A stretch of 13,471 bases of DNA. It comes from an uncultured Collinsella sp. (lineage in GTDB: Bacteria > Actinomycetota > Coriobacteriia > Coriobacteriales > Coriobacteriaceae). Of this stretch, positions 7,436-13,471 are shown piece after piece. Below the pieces are notes generated by a model, which had not been told where the DNA came from, did not search any database, and saw only the letters and a program-made list of their open reading frames with translations. The DNA is taken from contig CALBBA010000220.1 in assembly GCA_937926755.1 (NCBI GenBank), forward strand, positions 1 through 13,471. The letters run 5' to 3'. Every line of letters begins with the position of its first letter. The first letter of the stretch is position 1. A program made the position numbers and the translations under genes.

Positions 7436-8271
7436 TGCTGTTTAGGCTGGTCGCCGCGGACCTGAGGACCGTTTTGAAGAAGAACATCATTGCTTTTATT
7501 GCGGTTGCGGCAGTGACCGTTGCAAACTTGGTGTACGCCTACGGATTGTCTTCTGTGTATGGGGTCAGGACGGATACCTTGGGGTTTGCGGATAATCTTG
7601 CGCTCGTGTTTGCCGGATCTGCTCCGTTTGAGCCTAGGCCCGGGGTCATGTTTGTGCCTCCGTTAGGGTGGCTATTCCTCATTCTGCTTATTCTCTATAC
7701 AACACTCGATTATCCGACCGAATCGTTGCACGGGCTTGGTTTACAAGCACTTGTTCGATGCCGGGCAAGAACCCTTTGGTGGGCCTCGCGTTTTATCTCA
7801 GTGGCGGCGGTAACGGCATTTTCACTGCTCGTGGTGGTTTGCTCTGTTGTGATTTGGAGCTTGGTGGTGAGCTCCTCGTTCAGCGAGGTCATTCATGGCG
7901 AGTCGCTTCAGCTGGCTAATTTGGCGCCGTGGTTTCTCAAAGCTGCCGAGGCAGATGCGCTGCCGTTTTTCATAGGTCTCTTATTTGCTTTCGAGGCGCT
8001 TGCGTTTGCGCAGGCAGCGGTCGGGTTTGTGCTTGGGCCGTCAGTCTCGTTTGTGGTTTTAATGAGCTACCTGATCTGCTCGGCATATGCACGACATTGG
8101 GCGCTATTGGGTAACGCCTTGATGCTGTTGCGCTGGGGTGGAATTGTCAAAGAGGGAATCGCGGCGGGCTCGAGCGTCTTGTCATCAATTGCGATTATGT
8201 CGTTATGCCTATCGCTGGGCGGACTGTGGTTTCGAAGGGCAGACCTTATAGAAAAGGGGGACAAGATATGA
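7435..8271 (+). CDS. ABC-2-type transporter permease (second of a pair)
   Basis: The product has 278 residues from ATG 7435, which shares its A with the previous stop and has GAGGTGG 4 bases ahead. About six membrane segments are seen (near 19-38, 70-90, 118-148, 174-200, 203-222, 243-265). The short cytosolic stretch LDYPTESLHGLGLQALVR followed by a basic patch and WW is in the usual place for contact with the ATPase, and is typical of permease partners in two-permease ABC modules of the LanFEG/BcrAB kind. It is not similar enough to the first permease to be a recent duplicate. The end ATGA (8268-8271) overlaps the ATPase start, so the three transporter subunits are translationally coupled. 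Permease role well supported; substrate unknown. Confidence 0.8.
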   Translation: MLFRLVAADLRTVLKKNIIAFIAVAAVTVANLVYAYGLSSVYGVRTDTLGFADNLALVFAGSAPFEPRPGVMFVPPLGWLFLILLILYTTLDYPTESLHGLGLQALVRCRARTLWWASRFISVAAVTAFSLLVVVCSVVIWSLVVSSSFSEVIHGESLQLANLAPWFLKAAEADALPFFIGLLFAFEALAFAQAAVGFVLGPSVSFVVLMSYLICSAYARHWALLGNALMLLRWGGIVKEGIAAGSSVLSSIAIMSLCLSLGGLWFRRADLIEKGDKI

Positions 8272-8912
8272 GTGTGATCGTAAGGGGCGTATCGAAGCGC
8301 ATGGGCAAAAACGATGTCCTGCGCAACGTGTCCATCGAGGTTGACCCTGGGACTGTGGTCGGGCTTCAGGGGATAAACGGTTCGGGCAAGACCATGCTCA
8401 TGCGAGCGGTCTGCGGATTGATTAAACCCACCGAAGGCGAGATCTCAATCGATGGTCAAAGGCTCGGAGTTGATATCTCGTTCCCGCCGAGTCTGGGGAT
8501 GTTGATCGAGGCGCCTTCCTTTTTGGGATATCTGTCTGGCTACGACAATCTGGAGCTCATCGCTCAGATCAAGGGCGTTGCTACCCCCGAGGACATTCGC
8601 TCTGCCCTGCGGCTCGTGGGGCTCGATGCAGACGAAAAAAAGAAGTTCCGAGCATACTCGCTTGGGATGAAGCAACGTCTGGGGATAGCTGCGGCAATTA
8701 TGGAGAAGCCGAAACTGCTTGTTCTCGATGAGCCAACAAATGCCCTCGACGAAGCGGGCGTGGAAATGCTCAAGCGCGTTGTGGCGATGGCGGCCTCAAC
8801 GGGTCGCGAGGTTATTCTGTCCAGCCATGACGGAGAGGTGCTCGAGGAGCTGGCCGATCGGGTTTACTGCATGCGCGACGGTGCCGTTGTGAACGTTCGG
8901 GAAAGGTCGTGA
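8268..8912 (+). CDS. ABC transporter ATP-binding protein, LanF/BcrA-like with E-loop
   Basis: The product has 214 residues from ATG 8268, with AAAAGGGGG ending 7 bases ahead. All nucleotide-binding motifs are present: Walker A GINGSGKT (35-42), signature YSLGMKQR (130-137), Walker B LLVLDEP (150-156) and switch histidine H187. The Q-loop glutamine is replaced by glutamate (MLIEAPSFLGYLSG, E81). This 'E-loop' is the known mark of LanF-type ATPases of lantibiotic immunity (LanFEG) and is also usual in BcrA-like proteins, which places the transporter with self-protection or drug-resistance exporters rather than generic ABC-2 systems. It would power the two permeases encoded directly upstream. 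The stop overlaps a GTG by GTGA, coupling it to the next gene. The protein is at the short end of the family but lacks nothing essential. Confidence 0.92.
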   Translation: MSVIVRGVSKRMGKNDVLRNVSIEVDPGTVVGLQGINGSGKTMLMRAVCGLIKPTEGEISIDGQRLGVDISFPPSLGMLIEAPSFLGYLSGYDNLELIAQIKGVATPEDIRSALRLVGLDADEKKKFRAYSLGMKQRLGIAAAIMEKPKLLVLDEPTNALDEAGVEMLKRVVAMAASTGREVILSSHDGEVLEELADRVYCMRDGAVVNVRERS

Positions 8913-8917
8913 GCGCG

Positions 8918-9577
8918 ATGAAGAAAACCCTGTGGACAAGAAGGGCGGTGCTTGCTCTTTTCGGCTGTGCTGCTACCGGCCTTGCGGGCATGAGGGTGAG
9001 CGTCGTTAACGGGAACCGGACGGTCATTCCTGAGAAATATTATGCGGAGGGCGAATGGCTCTCGATGGATGGGGCGTTTCTGGGTTCGAAGGATGTGGCG
9101 ACTGACGGGTATTCGTTTTGCATAGACGGGGCAGAGCTGCTCACGCCGCGCGAGTATCTCAAGCGTGCGCATGATAATTATTCAAAATATGGCATCGTGG
9201 ATACGAAAACGAAATTGAAGGACGCCGACATCACGTGTGTTATCGCCGTAAAGATGCGTGTCAGGAATAAGGACAATGTCGAAGGCGGCATCAAGACGTA
9301 TGTCTGGCATTTGGTGCCGGAGTCTGCACCAAACTATGACTTTGTGGTCAATACCGATCTGATAACGCAGGCAATGCCGGCTCTGGGCGGTTCTGCTGCG
9401 TTTGCTGTACAGGTTGGGGCGGAGAACGAGTTGCTCGTCCCATTCATGATGCGAAACACCAACGACTATTTCGAAGGTTACGAGACCGTCCGTTTTGAGA
9501 AGGCTTTTCCTGGGACTTATACGATGAAGATGACCGATCTGCCAGAGAGAAGGCTCTTAAGGTTTGAAGTTAAATAG
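8918..9577 (+). CDS. Membrane-anchored extracytoplasmic protein of the ABC operon
   Basis: The product has 219 residues from ATG 8918; a GTG at 8909 overlapping the ATPase stop is an alternative start three codons earlier. The N-terminus has WTRRAVLALFGCAATGLAGM (6-25): a twin-arginine-like TRR.VL motif, a hydrophobic stretch, and a cysteine at 17 in a weak lipobox (LFGC, with an unusual Phe). It could be a Tat substrate, a lipoprotein or a single-pass anchored protein. The remainder is soluble and rich in beta-type segments (GYSFCIDGAELLTPREYL; DITCVIAVKMRVRN). Streptococcal and clostridial peptide-ABC operons carry similar ~200-residue anchored proteins, and the pattern recalls DUF5028, but I cannot confirm that. 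An accessory immunity protein, like LanI, or a substrate-binding helper is likely. It is the last gene before a strong hairpin. Confidence 0.75.
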   Translation: MKKTLWTRRAVLALFGCAATGLAGMRVSVVNGNRTVIPEKYYAEGEWLSMDGAFLGSKDVATDGYSFCIDGAELLTPREYLKRAHDNYSKYGIVDTKTKLKDADITCVIAVKMRVRNKDNVEGGIKTYVWHLVPESAPNYDFVVNTDLITQAMPALGGSAAFAVQVGAENELLVPFMMRNTNDYFEGYETVRFEKAFPGTYTMKMTDLPERRLLRFEVK

Positions 9578-9587
9578 TTCGAAGGCC

Positions 9588-9639
9588 CTGCGAAGGGAAT
9601 CTTATCCTGCACTAAAGTTGGACGAGATTCCCTTCGCAG
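9588..9639. terminator. Perfect 15-bp inverted repeat between convergent genes
   Basis: CTGCGAAGGGAATCT (9588-9602) and AGATTCCCTTCGCAG (9625-9639) are exact reverse complements around a 22-base loop, in the 74-base gap between the operon end (plus strand) and the YcxB-like gene (minus strand). Neither side has a clear T-run, so it may act as a bidirectional transcription barrier or protect both 3' ends. Confidence 0.7.
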
Positions 9640-9651
9640 TGGCGCTCGGCC

Positions 9652-10368
9652 TTAGCGCTTCTTCTTGCTCTTCTTCTGCTTGTGCTTGTTGTCCTGGGGC
9701 TTGTCGGCCTTGTCGCCCTGCTTGGCTTCGGCGGCAGCCTTCTCGGCCTTCATTTTCTTCTTCTTAGTCTCGATGCGGAGTTTTTTGTTGATGCGCGCCT
9801 TGAGGAAGGAGCCAAACTGCTCGGCGTTGCCACGCACAAAGGTATCCTTGGGGATCGTCACGCCCTGGTCGGCGAACATGGCCACAAAGATGCGCTCGCC
9901 GTCGAGCACGTGGTCGAGCTTGTCAAACGGGAAGAACTGTGACTTGCCGCTCTTGCCCCATACCATAAGACCGTCCTCGTTGGCGGCGACGCGGCGATAG
10001 CGGCCACCCATGGACTCGTCGGCCTCGACGGCATCGATAAAGTCGCGCGCGAGCGTATGGTGCAGGTTTTTGCTCCACCAGGCCAAAAAGGCGCCGAATA
10101 CGATGAGCACGACGCCGAACTTGAGCCAGTTGCCGCCGGCCACTAGCATGCCGATGCCGAGCAGCGCGGCAATTGCCGCGGCGACATACAGCGAGCCACG
10201 GCGCCTGGGCGAGGCGACCAGGCGCGCAAAGTCGGTGACGAGGTCGTTTTCGTACTGATACTCGTTGAGGTACAGAATGCCGTCATCGGCCGCGGCCTGC
10301 GTCTCGAGCGCGACCTCGACCTGGTTGGCTGCTTCGGAGGGAACGAGGCTGCTCTCTGCGTCTGCCAT
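9652..10368 (-). CDS. YcxB-like two-helix membrane protein with lysine-rich tail
   Basis: The product has 238 residues from the ATG at 10368, with AGGAG about 10 bases upstream. Residues 1-55 are acidic and soluble; two adjacent membrane helices follow (about 60-78 and 81-98). A cytosolic beta-rich domain (about 125-197: NEDGLMVWGKSGKSQFFPFDKLDHV) matches the general shape of YcxB-like proteins (two helices plus a PH-like domain). Residues about 198-238 are a charged tail dominated by lysine (KKKKMKAEK and KHKQKKSKKKR), probably disordered and able to bind nucleic acid or anionic lipid. The gene is convergent with the ABC operon and divergent from dnaX. Function is unknown in the family; the membrane topology is well supported and the YcxB label moderately so. 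Confidence 0.75.
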   Translation of the reverse strand: MADAESSLVPSEAANQVEVALETQAAADDGILYLNEYQYENDLVTDFARLVASPRRRGSLYVAAAIAALLGIGMLVAGGNWLKFGVVLIVFGAFLAWWSKNLHHTLARDFIDAVEADESMGGRYRRVAANEDGLMVWGKSGKSQFFPFDKLDHVLDGERIFVAMFADQGVTIPKDTFVRGNAEQFGSFLKARINKKLRIETKKKKMKAEKAAAEAKQGDKADKPQDNKHKQKKSKKKR

Positions 10369-10484
10369 GCTCTTTGGACTCCTATCGCGGCGGGCTCGCC
10401 GTACGGGTTATTATGGAATGCAGTATGCCGTGCGACCGCATGGCCGCCGCGGCAACAAGACTCAGTATACCCGGGGGAGCACCC

Positions 10485-12002
10485 ATGGAATCGTTGTACC
10501 GAAAGTATCGCCCGCTCACCTTCGACTCCGTGGTGGGCCAGCAGCATATCGTCTCGACGCTCGAGCACGCCATCACCGAGGGGCGCCTGTCCCACGCCTA
10601 CCTGTTCTGCGGACCGCGCGGCACGGGCAAGACCACCATGGCGCGCATTCTGGCCAAGGCGCTGCTGTGCCGCAATGCCGAGGCGGCGCGCACCGAGGGT
10701 GCAAGCGGCTGCATGCCCGACGGTACTTGCGAGGAGTGCGAGCTCATCGCCGAGGGCAACCACCCGGATGTCTACGAGCTCGATGCCGCAAGCCGTACCG
10801 GCGTGGACAACGTGCGCGAGGAGATCATCAACTCCGTTAACTTTGCCCCGGTGCGTGGCAAGTACAAGATCTATATCATCGACGAGGTCCACATGCTCAC
10901 GACGGCGGCGTTCAACGCGCTGCTCAAGACGCTCGAGGAGCCGCCGGCGCACGTGATCTTTGTGCTGTGCACCACCGACCCGCAAAAGATTCTGGAGACC
11001 ATCCTCTCGCGCTGCCAGCGCTTCGATTTCCACCGCATCGGTAACGAGGATATCGAGCATCGCCTGGCATGCGTGTGCGAGCAGGAGGGCTTCGATTACG
11101 ATGACGAGGCGCTTGCCATCGTGGCACGCCATGCCAAGGGCGGCATGCGCGACGCGCTCTCCACACTGGAGCAGCTGAGCGTCTTCGGCAACGGCACCGT
11201 GCATGCGGACGACGCCCGCTCGCTTTTGGGTGAGGTTTCGGACCAGATCCTGGGCGAGTTTTCCCGCGCCATTGCCGATCGCGATGTTGCCGAGCTCTAT
11301 GGACTGATCCGTGCGCAGGTCGAGGAAGGAAACGACCTGCTGGAGCTGACGCGCGACCTGGTGGCGCATGTGCGTGACGTGTACGTTGCCTGCGTTGCCG
11401 GTGCCCGTGCCGAGCTGTTTGAGGGCGGCTCCGAGCAGGCCGAGACGCTTGCTGCCGAGGCCGCTGCCTTTGGCGAGCATCCTGCCGATCGTTTGGCTCG
11501 CATACTGACGGTGCTCGACGATGCCGCACTGGAGATGAGGGGCGCGAGTGACGTGCGCCTGGTGCTCGAGATCGCCTGCACCCGCCTGACGCGTCCCGAG
11601 GCCGATTTAACGATTGAAGCTTTGGCTGAGCGCGTGGCACGCCTGGAGGCCATGGTTGCCAACGGCGCCGTGCCGGCGAGCGTGACTGCTGCTCAGGCCG
11701 CCGCGCCTGCAGCATCCGTACCCGTTGCTGCCCAGCAGCCGACGCTCATTTCGGGCGCCCGCGCTGCCGCTCCGGCGGCATCCACTGCCCCCGCTGCTAC
11801 GTCCGCGCACCAGGGTGGCATGCCTTGGGACCGCGGCGCTGCTGTTCCGGCTGCCCAGCCTGCACCCCGTTCTGCGTCCGTGTCAGCCTCCAAGCCTGCA
11901 GCGCCTGCGCCTCAGCCCGTTGCGGCCCCCGCGCCTGCCACCGCTCCGGCACCTAAGCCCCAGTCCAACAATGCCGCCCAGGTTGCCGCCGCCAAGGCCT
12001 AA
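10485..12002 (+). CDS. dnaX: DNA polymerase III gamma/tau subunit, probably truncated at its 3' end
   Basis: The clamp-loader ATPase of the replisome. The product has 505 residues from ATG 10485, with GGGGGAG ending 5 bases ahead; more upstream in-frame starts lack a site. Visible parts: MESLYRKYRPLTFDSVVGQ start, Walker A GPRGTGKT (43-50), zinc-binding cysteines 62, 76, 82 and 85, Walker B IIDEVH (131-136), and SRC motif (175-177, Arg176 the arginine finger). The clamp-loader domain III extends to about 370, followed by an Ala/Pro-rich linker to the stop. The C-terminal tau domains expected after the linker (DnaB and polymerase contacts) are missing; actinobacterial DnaX is usually well over 600 residues. 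The final residues AAQVAAAKA look like a betaproteobacterial EF-Ts end, and the expected ybaB-recR partners are absent downstream. The 5' portion is certain; the 3' end is probably an assembly join. Confidence 0.93.
   Translation: MESLYRKYRPLTFDSVVGQQHIVSTLEHAITEGRLSHAYLFCGPRGTGKTTMARILAKALLCRNAEAARTEGASGCMPDGTCEECELIAEGNHPDVYELDAASRTGVDNVREEIINSVNFAPVRGKYKIYIIDEVHMLTTAAFNALLKTLEEPPAHVIFVLCTTDPQKILETILSRCQRFDFHRIGNEDIEHRLACVCEQEGFDYDDEALAIVARHAKGGMRDALSTLEQLSVFGNGTVHADDARSLLGEVSDQILGEFSRAIADRDVAELYGLIRAQVEEGNDLLELTRDLVAHVRDVYVACVAGARAELFEGGSEQAETLAAEAAAFGEHPADRLARILTVLDDAALEMRGASDVRLVLEIACTRLTRPEADLTIEALAERVARLEAMVANGAVPASVTAAQAAAPAASVPVAAQQPTLISGARAAAPAASTAPAATSAHQGGMPWDRGAAVPAAQPAPRSASVSASKPAAPAPQPVAAPAPATAPAPKPQSNNAAQVAAAKA
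11967..12002 (+). other. Probable contig junction: last codons of a foreign tsf fused to dnaX
   Basis: The last codons before the stop read NNAAQVAAAKA. From memory, EF-Ts of Burkholderiales ends in alanine-rich sequence of the type EVAAQVAAAKA, and tsf is the normal neighbour just upstream of pyrH. The run of GCC codons here gives a short microhomology where a Coriobacteriia dnaX linker and a betaproteobacterial tsf end could be joined in frame. This is an inference from flanking gene content; the exact break point cannot be seen. Confidence 0.45.
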
Positions 12003-12017
12003 TCTGACGCGTGCACG

Positions 12018-12038
12018 AATCAGCCCAAGCGGCTGATT
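12018..12038 (+). other. Perfect 8-bp hairpin after the stop codon
   Basis: AATCAGCC (12018-12025) and GGCTGATT (12031-12038) pair perfectly around a 5-base loop, 15 bases after the stop codon and just ahead of the strong terminator. No T-run follows, so it is likely accessory to the terminator (3' end protection) rather than a terminator itself. Confidence 0.5.
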
Positions 12039-12050
12039 CAGCCTCAAGTG

Positions 12051-12087
12051 AAAACGGGATGCCCTGTTGCGGGACATCCCGTTTTTT
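12051..12087 (+). terminator. Rho-independent terminator
   Basis: AAAACGGGATG (12051-12061) pairs with CATCCCGTTTT (12075-12085). The stem continues inward through CCC/GGG past a bulged A, and a run of six T (12082-12087) follows. This is a textbook intrinsic terminator for plus-strand transcription. In the chimera reading, it ends the rpsB-tsf unit of the betaproteobacterial part, not dnaX. Confidence 0.9.
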
Positions 12088-12183
12088 CATGGTGGCCAAG
12101 CAAGCACAAACCGTGCCGAAACGGCTCGTGGGCAGTGTCCCGCAGGCTTTGTCTGAGTCTCGTCAGGGCCTCTGAAAATATTG

Positions 12184-12212
12184 TTTGCGTAAAAATCGGG
12201 CTAGCTTATAAT
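12184..12212 (+). promoter_or_regulatory. Sigma70-like promoter for pyrH-frr
   Basis: TTTGCG (12184-12189) and TATAAT (12207-12212) are spaced by 17 bases; TTGCGT with a 16-base spacer is the alternative -35. The region is AT-rich in an otherwise GC-rich stretch. Transcription would start near 12,219, giving a leader of about 83 bases before pyrH. The stretch 12,088-12,183 between terminator and promoter shows no gene. Confidence 0.7.
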
Positions 12213-12301
12213 TAAGTAATTTTGCCTACGGGACGTACCTTTCGACGCCCTGCAGGCATGGTTGACAGCACAAATTACAGTTTGACTTTCGGAGTGACGA
12301 C

Positions 12302-13039
12302 ATGGATCAGACGGCGGAAACGGCGGCCAAGCCCGCCTACAAGCGCATTCTTCTCAAACTTTCCGGCGAGGCCCTGATGGGCGAAGACAGCTTCGGCATC
12401 AACCGTACGGTTCTTGCCCGCATGGTTGAGGAAATCAAGAGCGTCGTCGAGCTCGGCGTTCAGGTCGGCATCGTCGTGGGCGGTGGCAACATCTTCCGCG
12501 GCGTCGCACTCGGCGCCACCGGCATGGACCGCGCCACGGGCGACTACATGGGCATGCTCGCCACGGTCATGAACGCCATGGCCCTTCAGGACGCCTGCCG
12601 CAACAACGGCGTCGAGGCTCGCGTTCAGTCCGCCCTCAACATCGAGCAGGTCGCCGAGCCGTACATCCGCGGCAAGGCCCTCCGTCATCTTCGTCTCGGC
12701 CGCGTGGTGATCTTCGCCGCCGGCACGGGCAACCCCTTCATGACGACCGACACGACGGCCGCCCTGCGCGGCGCCGAAATCGGCGCCGAGATCGTGATCA
12801 AGGCCACGAAGGTCGACGGCATCTACACGGCCGACCCGAAGAAGGATCCGACCGCCACGATGTTCGACGAAATCACCTTCGACGATGCGCTCCGCTCCAA
12901 CCTCAAGGTGATGGACGCCACCGCCTTCGCGCTCTGCCGCGAACAGGGCTTGCCGATCAAGGTCTTCAACATCAACAAGAAGGGCGCTCTGCGCCGCGTC
13001 ATTCTCGGCGAACAGGAAGGCACGCTCGTGCATTCCTGA
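12302..13039 (+). CDS. pyrH: UMP kinase (uridylate kinase), betaproteobacterial type
   Basis: Phosphorylates UMP to UDP with ATP in the pyrimidine nucleotide pathway; a cytosolic hexamer of the amino-acid-kinase fold. The product has 245 residues, start ATG 12302, with GGAG 7 bases ahead. Visible: LLKLSGEAL (17-25, K19), VGGGN (59-63), MDRATGDYMGMLATVMN, FAAGTGNPFMTTDT, ATKVDGIYTADPKKDPTA and LKVMDATAFALCR. The details (VARVQSAL-type stretch, AEPYIRGKALRHL, FNINKKGALRRVILGEQEGTLVH) match Burkholderiales PyrH rather than Actinomycetota. The first dozen residues (MDQTAETAAKPA) are a short extension before the conserved start. frr follows after 156 bases, as in the usual tsf-pyrH-frr order. The function is certain; the Sutterella-like source is inferred from memory of family sequences. 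Confidence 0.96.
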   Translation: MDQTAETAAKPAYKRILLKLSGEALMGEDSFGINRTVLARMVEEIKSVVELGVQVGIVVGGGNIFRGVALGATGMDRATGDYMGMLATVMNAMALQDACRNNGVEARVQSALNIEQVAEPYIRGKALRHLRLGRVVIFAAGTGNPFMTTDTTAALRGAEIGAEIVIKATKVDGIYTADPKKDPTATMFDEITFDDALRSNLKVMDATAFALCREQGLPIKVFNINKKGALRRVILGEQEGTLVHS

Positions 13040-13066
13040 GATTTGGCTAAAATATCAGCATGACGT

Positions 13067-13096
13067 GAGCCTGCAGACCTGACGGCCCGCAGGCTC
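13067..13096 (+). other. Hairpin in the pyrH-frr gap
   Basis: GAGCCTGC (13067-13074) and GCAGGCTC (13089-13096) are exact reverse complements around a 14-base loop, followed by the T-rich TTCAATTTATTC. This may be a partial terminator or a processing site that lets pyrH and frr differ in expression. No clear separate promoter for frr is seen. Confidence 0.45.
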
Positions 13097-13195
13097 TTCA
13101 ATTTATTCAATCCCCTAGCGTCGTCCGTCTTTGTCGGGCGCCGCGTTTCTGCTCGTCCGCGAGGGACCGTGCGGAAATCCAATCAGGAGCTAAAA

Positions 13196-13471
13196 ATGAC
13201 TGTTGCTGACATCATCAGCCAGACCCAGCACAAGATGGGACGCACCATCGAAACGCTTCGCGAGGACTTCACGAAGATCCGTACGGGCCGTGCCTCCACG
13301 GGTCTTCTCGAACACATCATGGTCGACTACTACGGCTGCCCGACCCCGCTCACGCAGGTCGCCCAGCTCGGCGTCGGCGACGCCCGTACGCTCACGGTCC
13401 AGCCGTGGGAGAAGAACATGGTCGCCGTCGTTGAAAAGGCCATCCGCAACTCCGATCTCGGCCTCAACCCC
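13196..13471 (+). CDS. frr: Ribosome recycling factor (5' half, cut by window end)
   Basis: Splits post-termination ribosomes together with EF-G in the cytosol. The window holds the first 92 of the usual ~185 residues, starting at ATG 13196 with AGGAG 6 bases ahead. The sequence MTVADIISQTQHKMGRTIE begins helix 1 of the three-helix bundle; KIRTGRAST, then HIMVDYYG, TQVAQLGV, and the VQPWEKNMVAVVEKAIRNSDLGLNP block covers the start of domain II. LL.H.MVDYYG and the QPWEK block are the betaproteobacterial form, agreeing with pyrH upstream. There is no frameshift up to the window end. Confidence 0.95.
   Translation, partial: MTVADIISQTQHKMGRTIETLREDFTKIRTGRASTGLLEHIMVDYYGCPTPLTQVAQLGVGDARTLTVQPWEKNMVAVVEKAIRNSDLGLNP

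Noticed and set aside
10369..10484. 4.5S/SRP RNA gene upstream of dnaX
   Set aside because: This is a common neighbour of dnaX, but the conserved SRP Alu/S-domain loop sequences are not found in the gap.
10143..11480. Minus-strand open frame of 445 codons opposite dnaX
   Set aside because: Its sequence is the antisense of the conserved DnaX ATPase domain; no start signal or domain supports it.
12275..13033. Minus-strand open frame of 252 codons opposite pyrH
   Set aside because: Antisense to PyrH, a certain gene; composition is a codon-bias artefact.
12302..13471. Horizontal transfer of pyrH-frr into the Coriobacteriia chromosome
   Set aside because: Both are core genes with their native neighbour order and regulatory sites, and dnaX looks cut at the same place; an assembly join explains all of this with fewer assumptions.

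Overview
Most of the window (about 1-11,960) reads like the chromosome of a high-GC Actinomycetota gut bacterium of the Coriobacteriia, most likely Collinsella or a relative. The signs are the FhaA (DUF3662)/FhaB/Ser-Thr kinase cluster, a LuxR-type regulator with a polytopic membrane domain, and strong GC-ending codon use in the conserved genes. This assignment rests on gene content and protein style, not on a database search.

Layout. On the minus strand, a membrane Ser/Thr kinase (3275-1422) overlaps fhaA (1425-415), which is followed by the start of fhaB (408-1, cut by the window edge): a phospho-signalling operon. A gene-free spacer (3276-3713) holds five alternately oriented copies of an 18-bp imperfect repeat. 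A less GC-rich plus-strand block follows. It contains a 712-aa regulator built as membrane domain-LuxR HTH-membrane domain-LuxR HTH, a 170-aa secreted four-cysteine protein ending in a YGKWSPD motif, two overlapping ABC-2-like permeases, an ABC ATPase with a LanF/BcrA-style glutamate in the Q-loop, and a membrane-anchored extracytoplasmic protein. The last four genes are translationally coupled or nearly so. Strong hairpins lie before, inside and after this block. I interpret it as a regulated secreted-peptide plus export/self-protection module. It is the best candidate for an undescribed system.

To the right are a convergent YcxB-like membrane protein and, divergent from it, dnaX (10485-12002).

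The last ~1.5 kb does not fit. PyrH and Frr look betaproteobacterial (Burkholderiales, Sutterella-like), not actinobacterial, and sit in the usual tsf-pyrH-frr context with a clear terminator and sigma70-like promoter ahead of pyrH. DnaX stops inside its Ala/Pro-rich linker with a tail (AAQVAAAKA) that resembles the end of a betaproteobacterial EF-Ts. The simplest reading is a chimeric contig joined at a short alanine-codon microhomology near 11,965-12,000, so genes on the two sides should not be assigned to one organism without checking.
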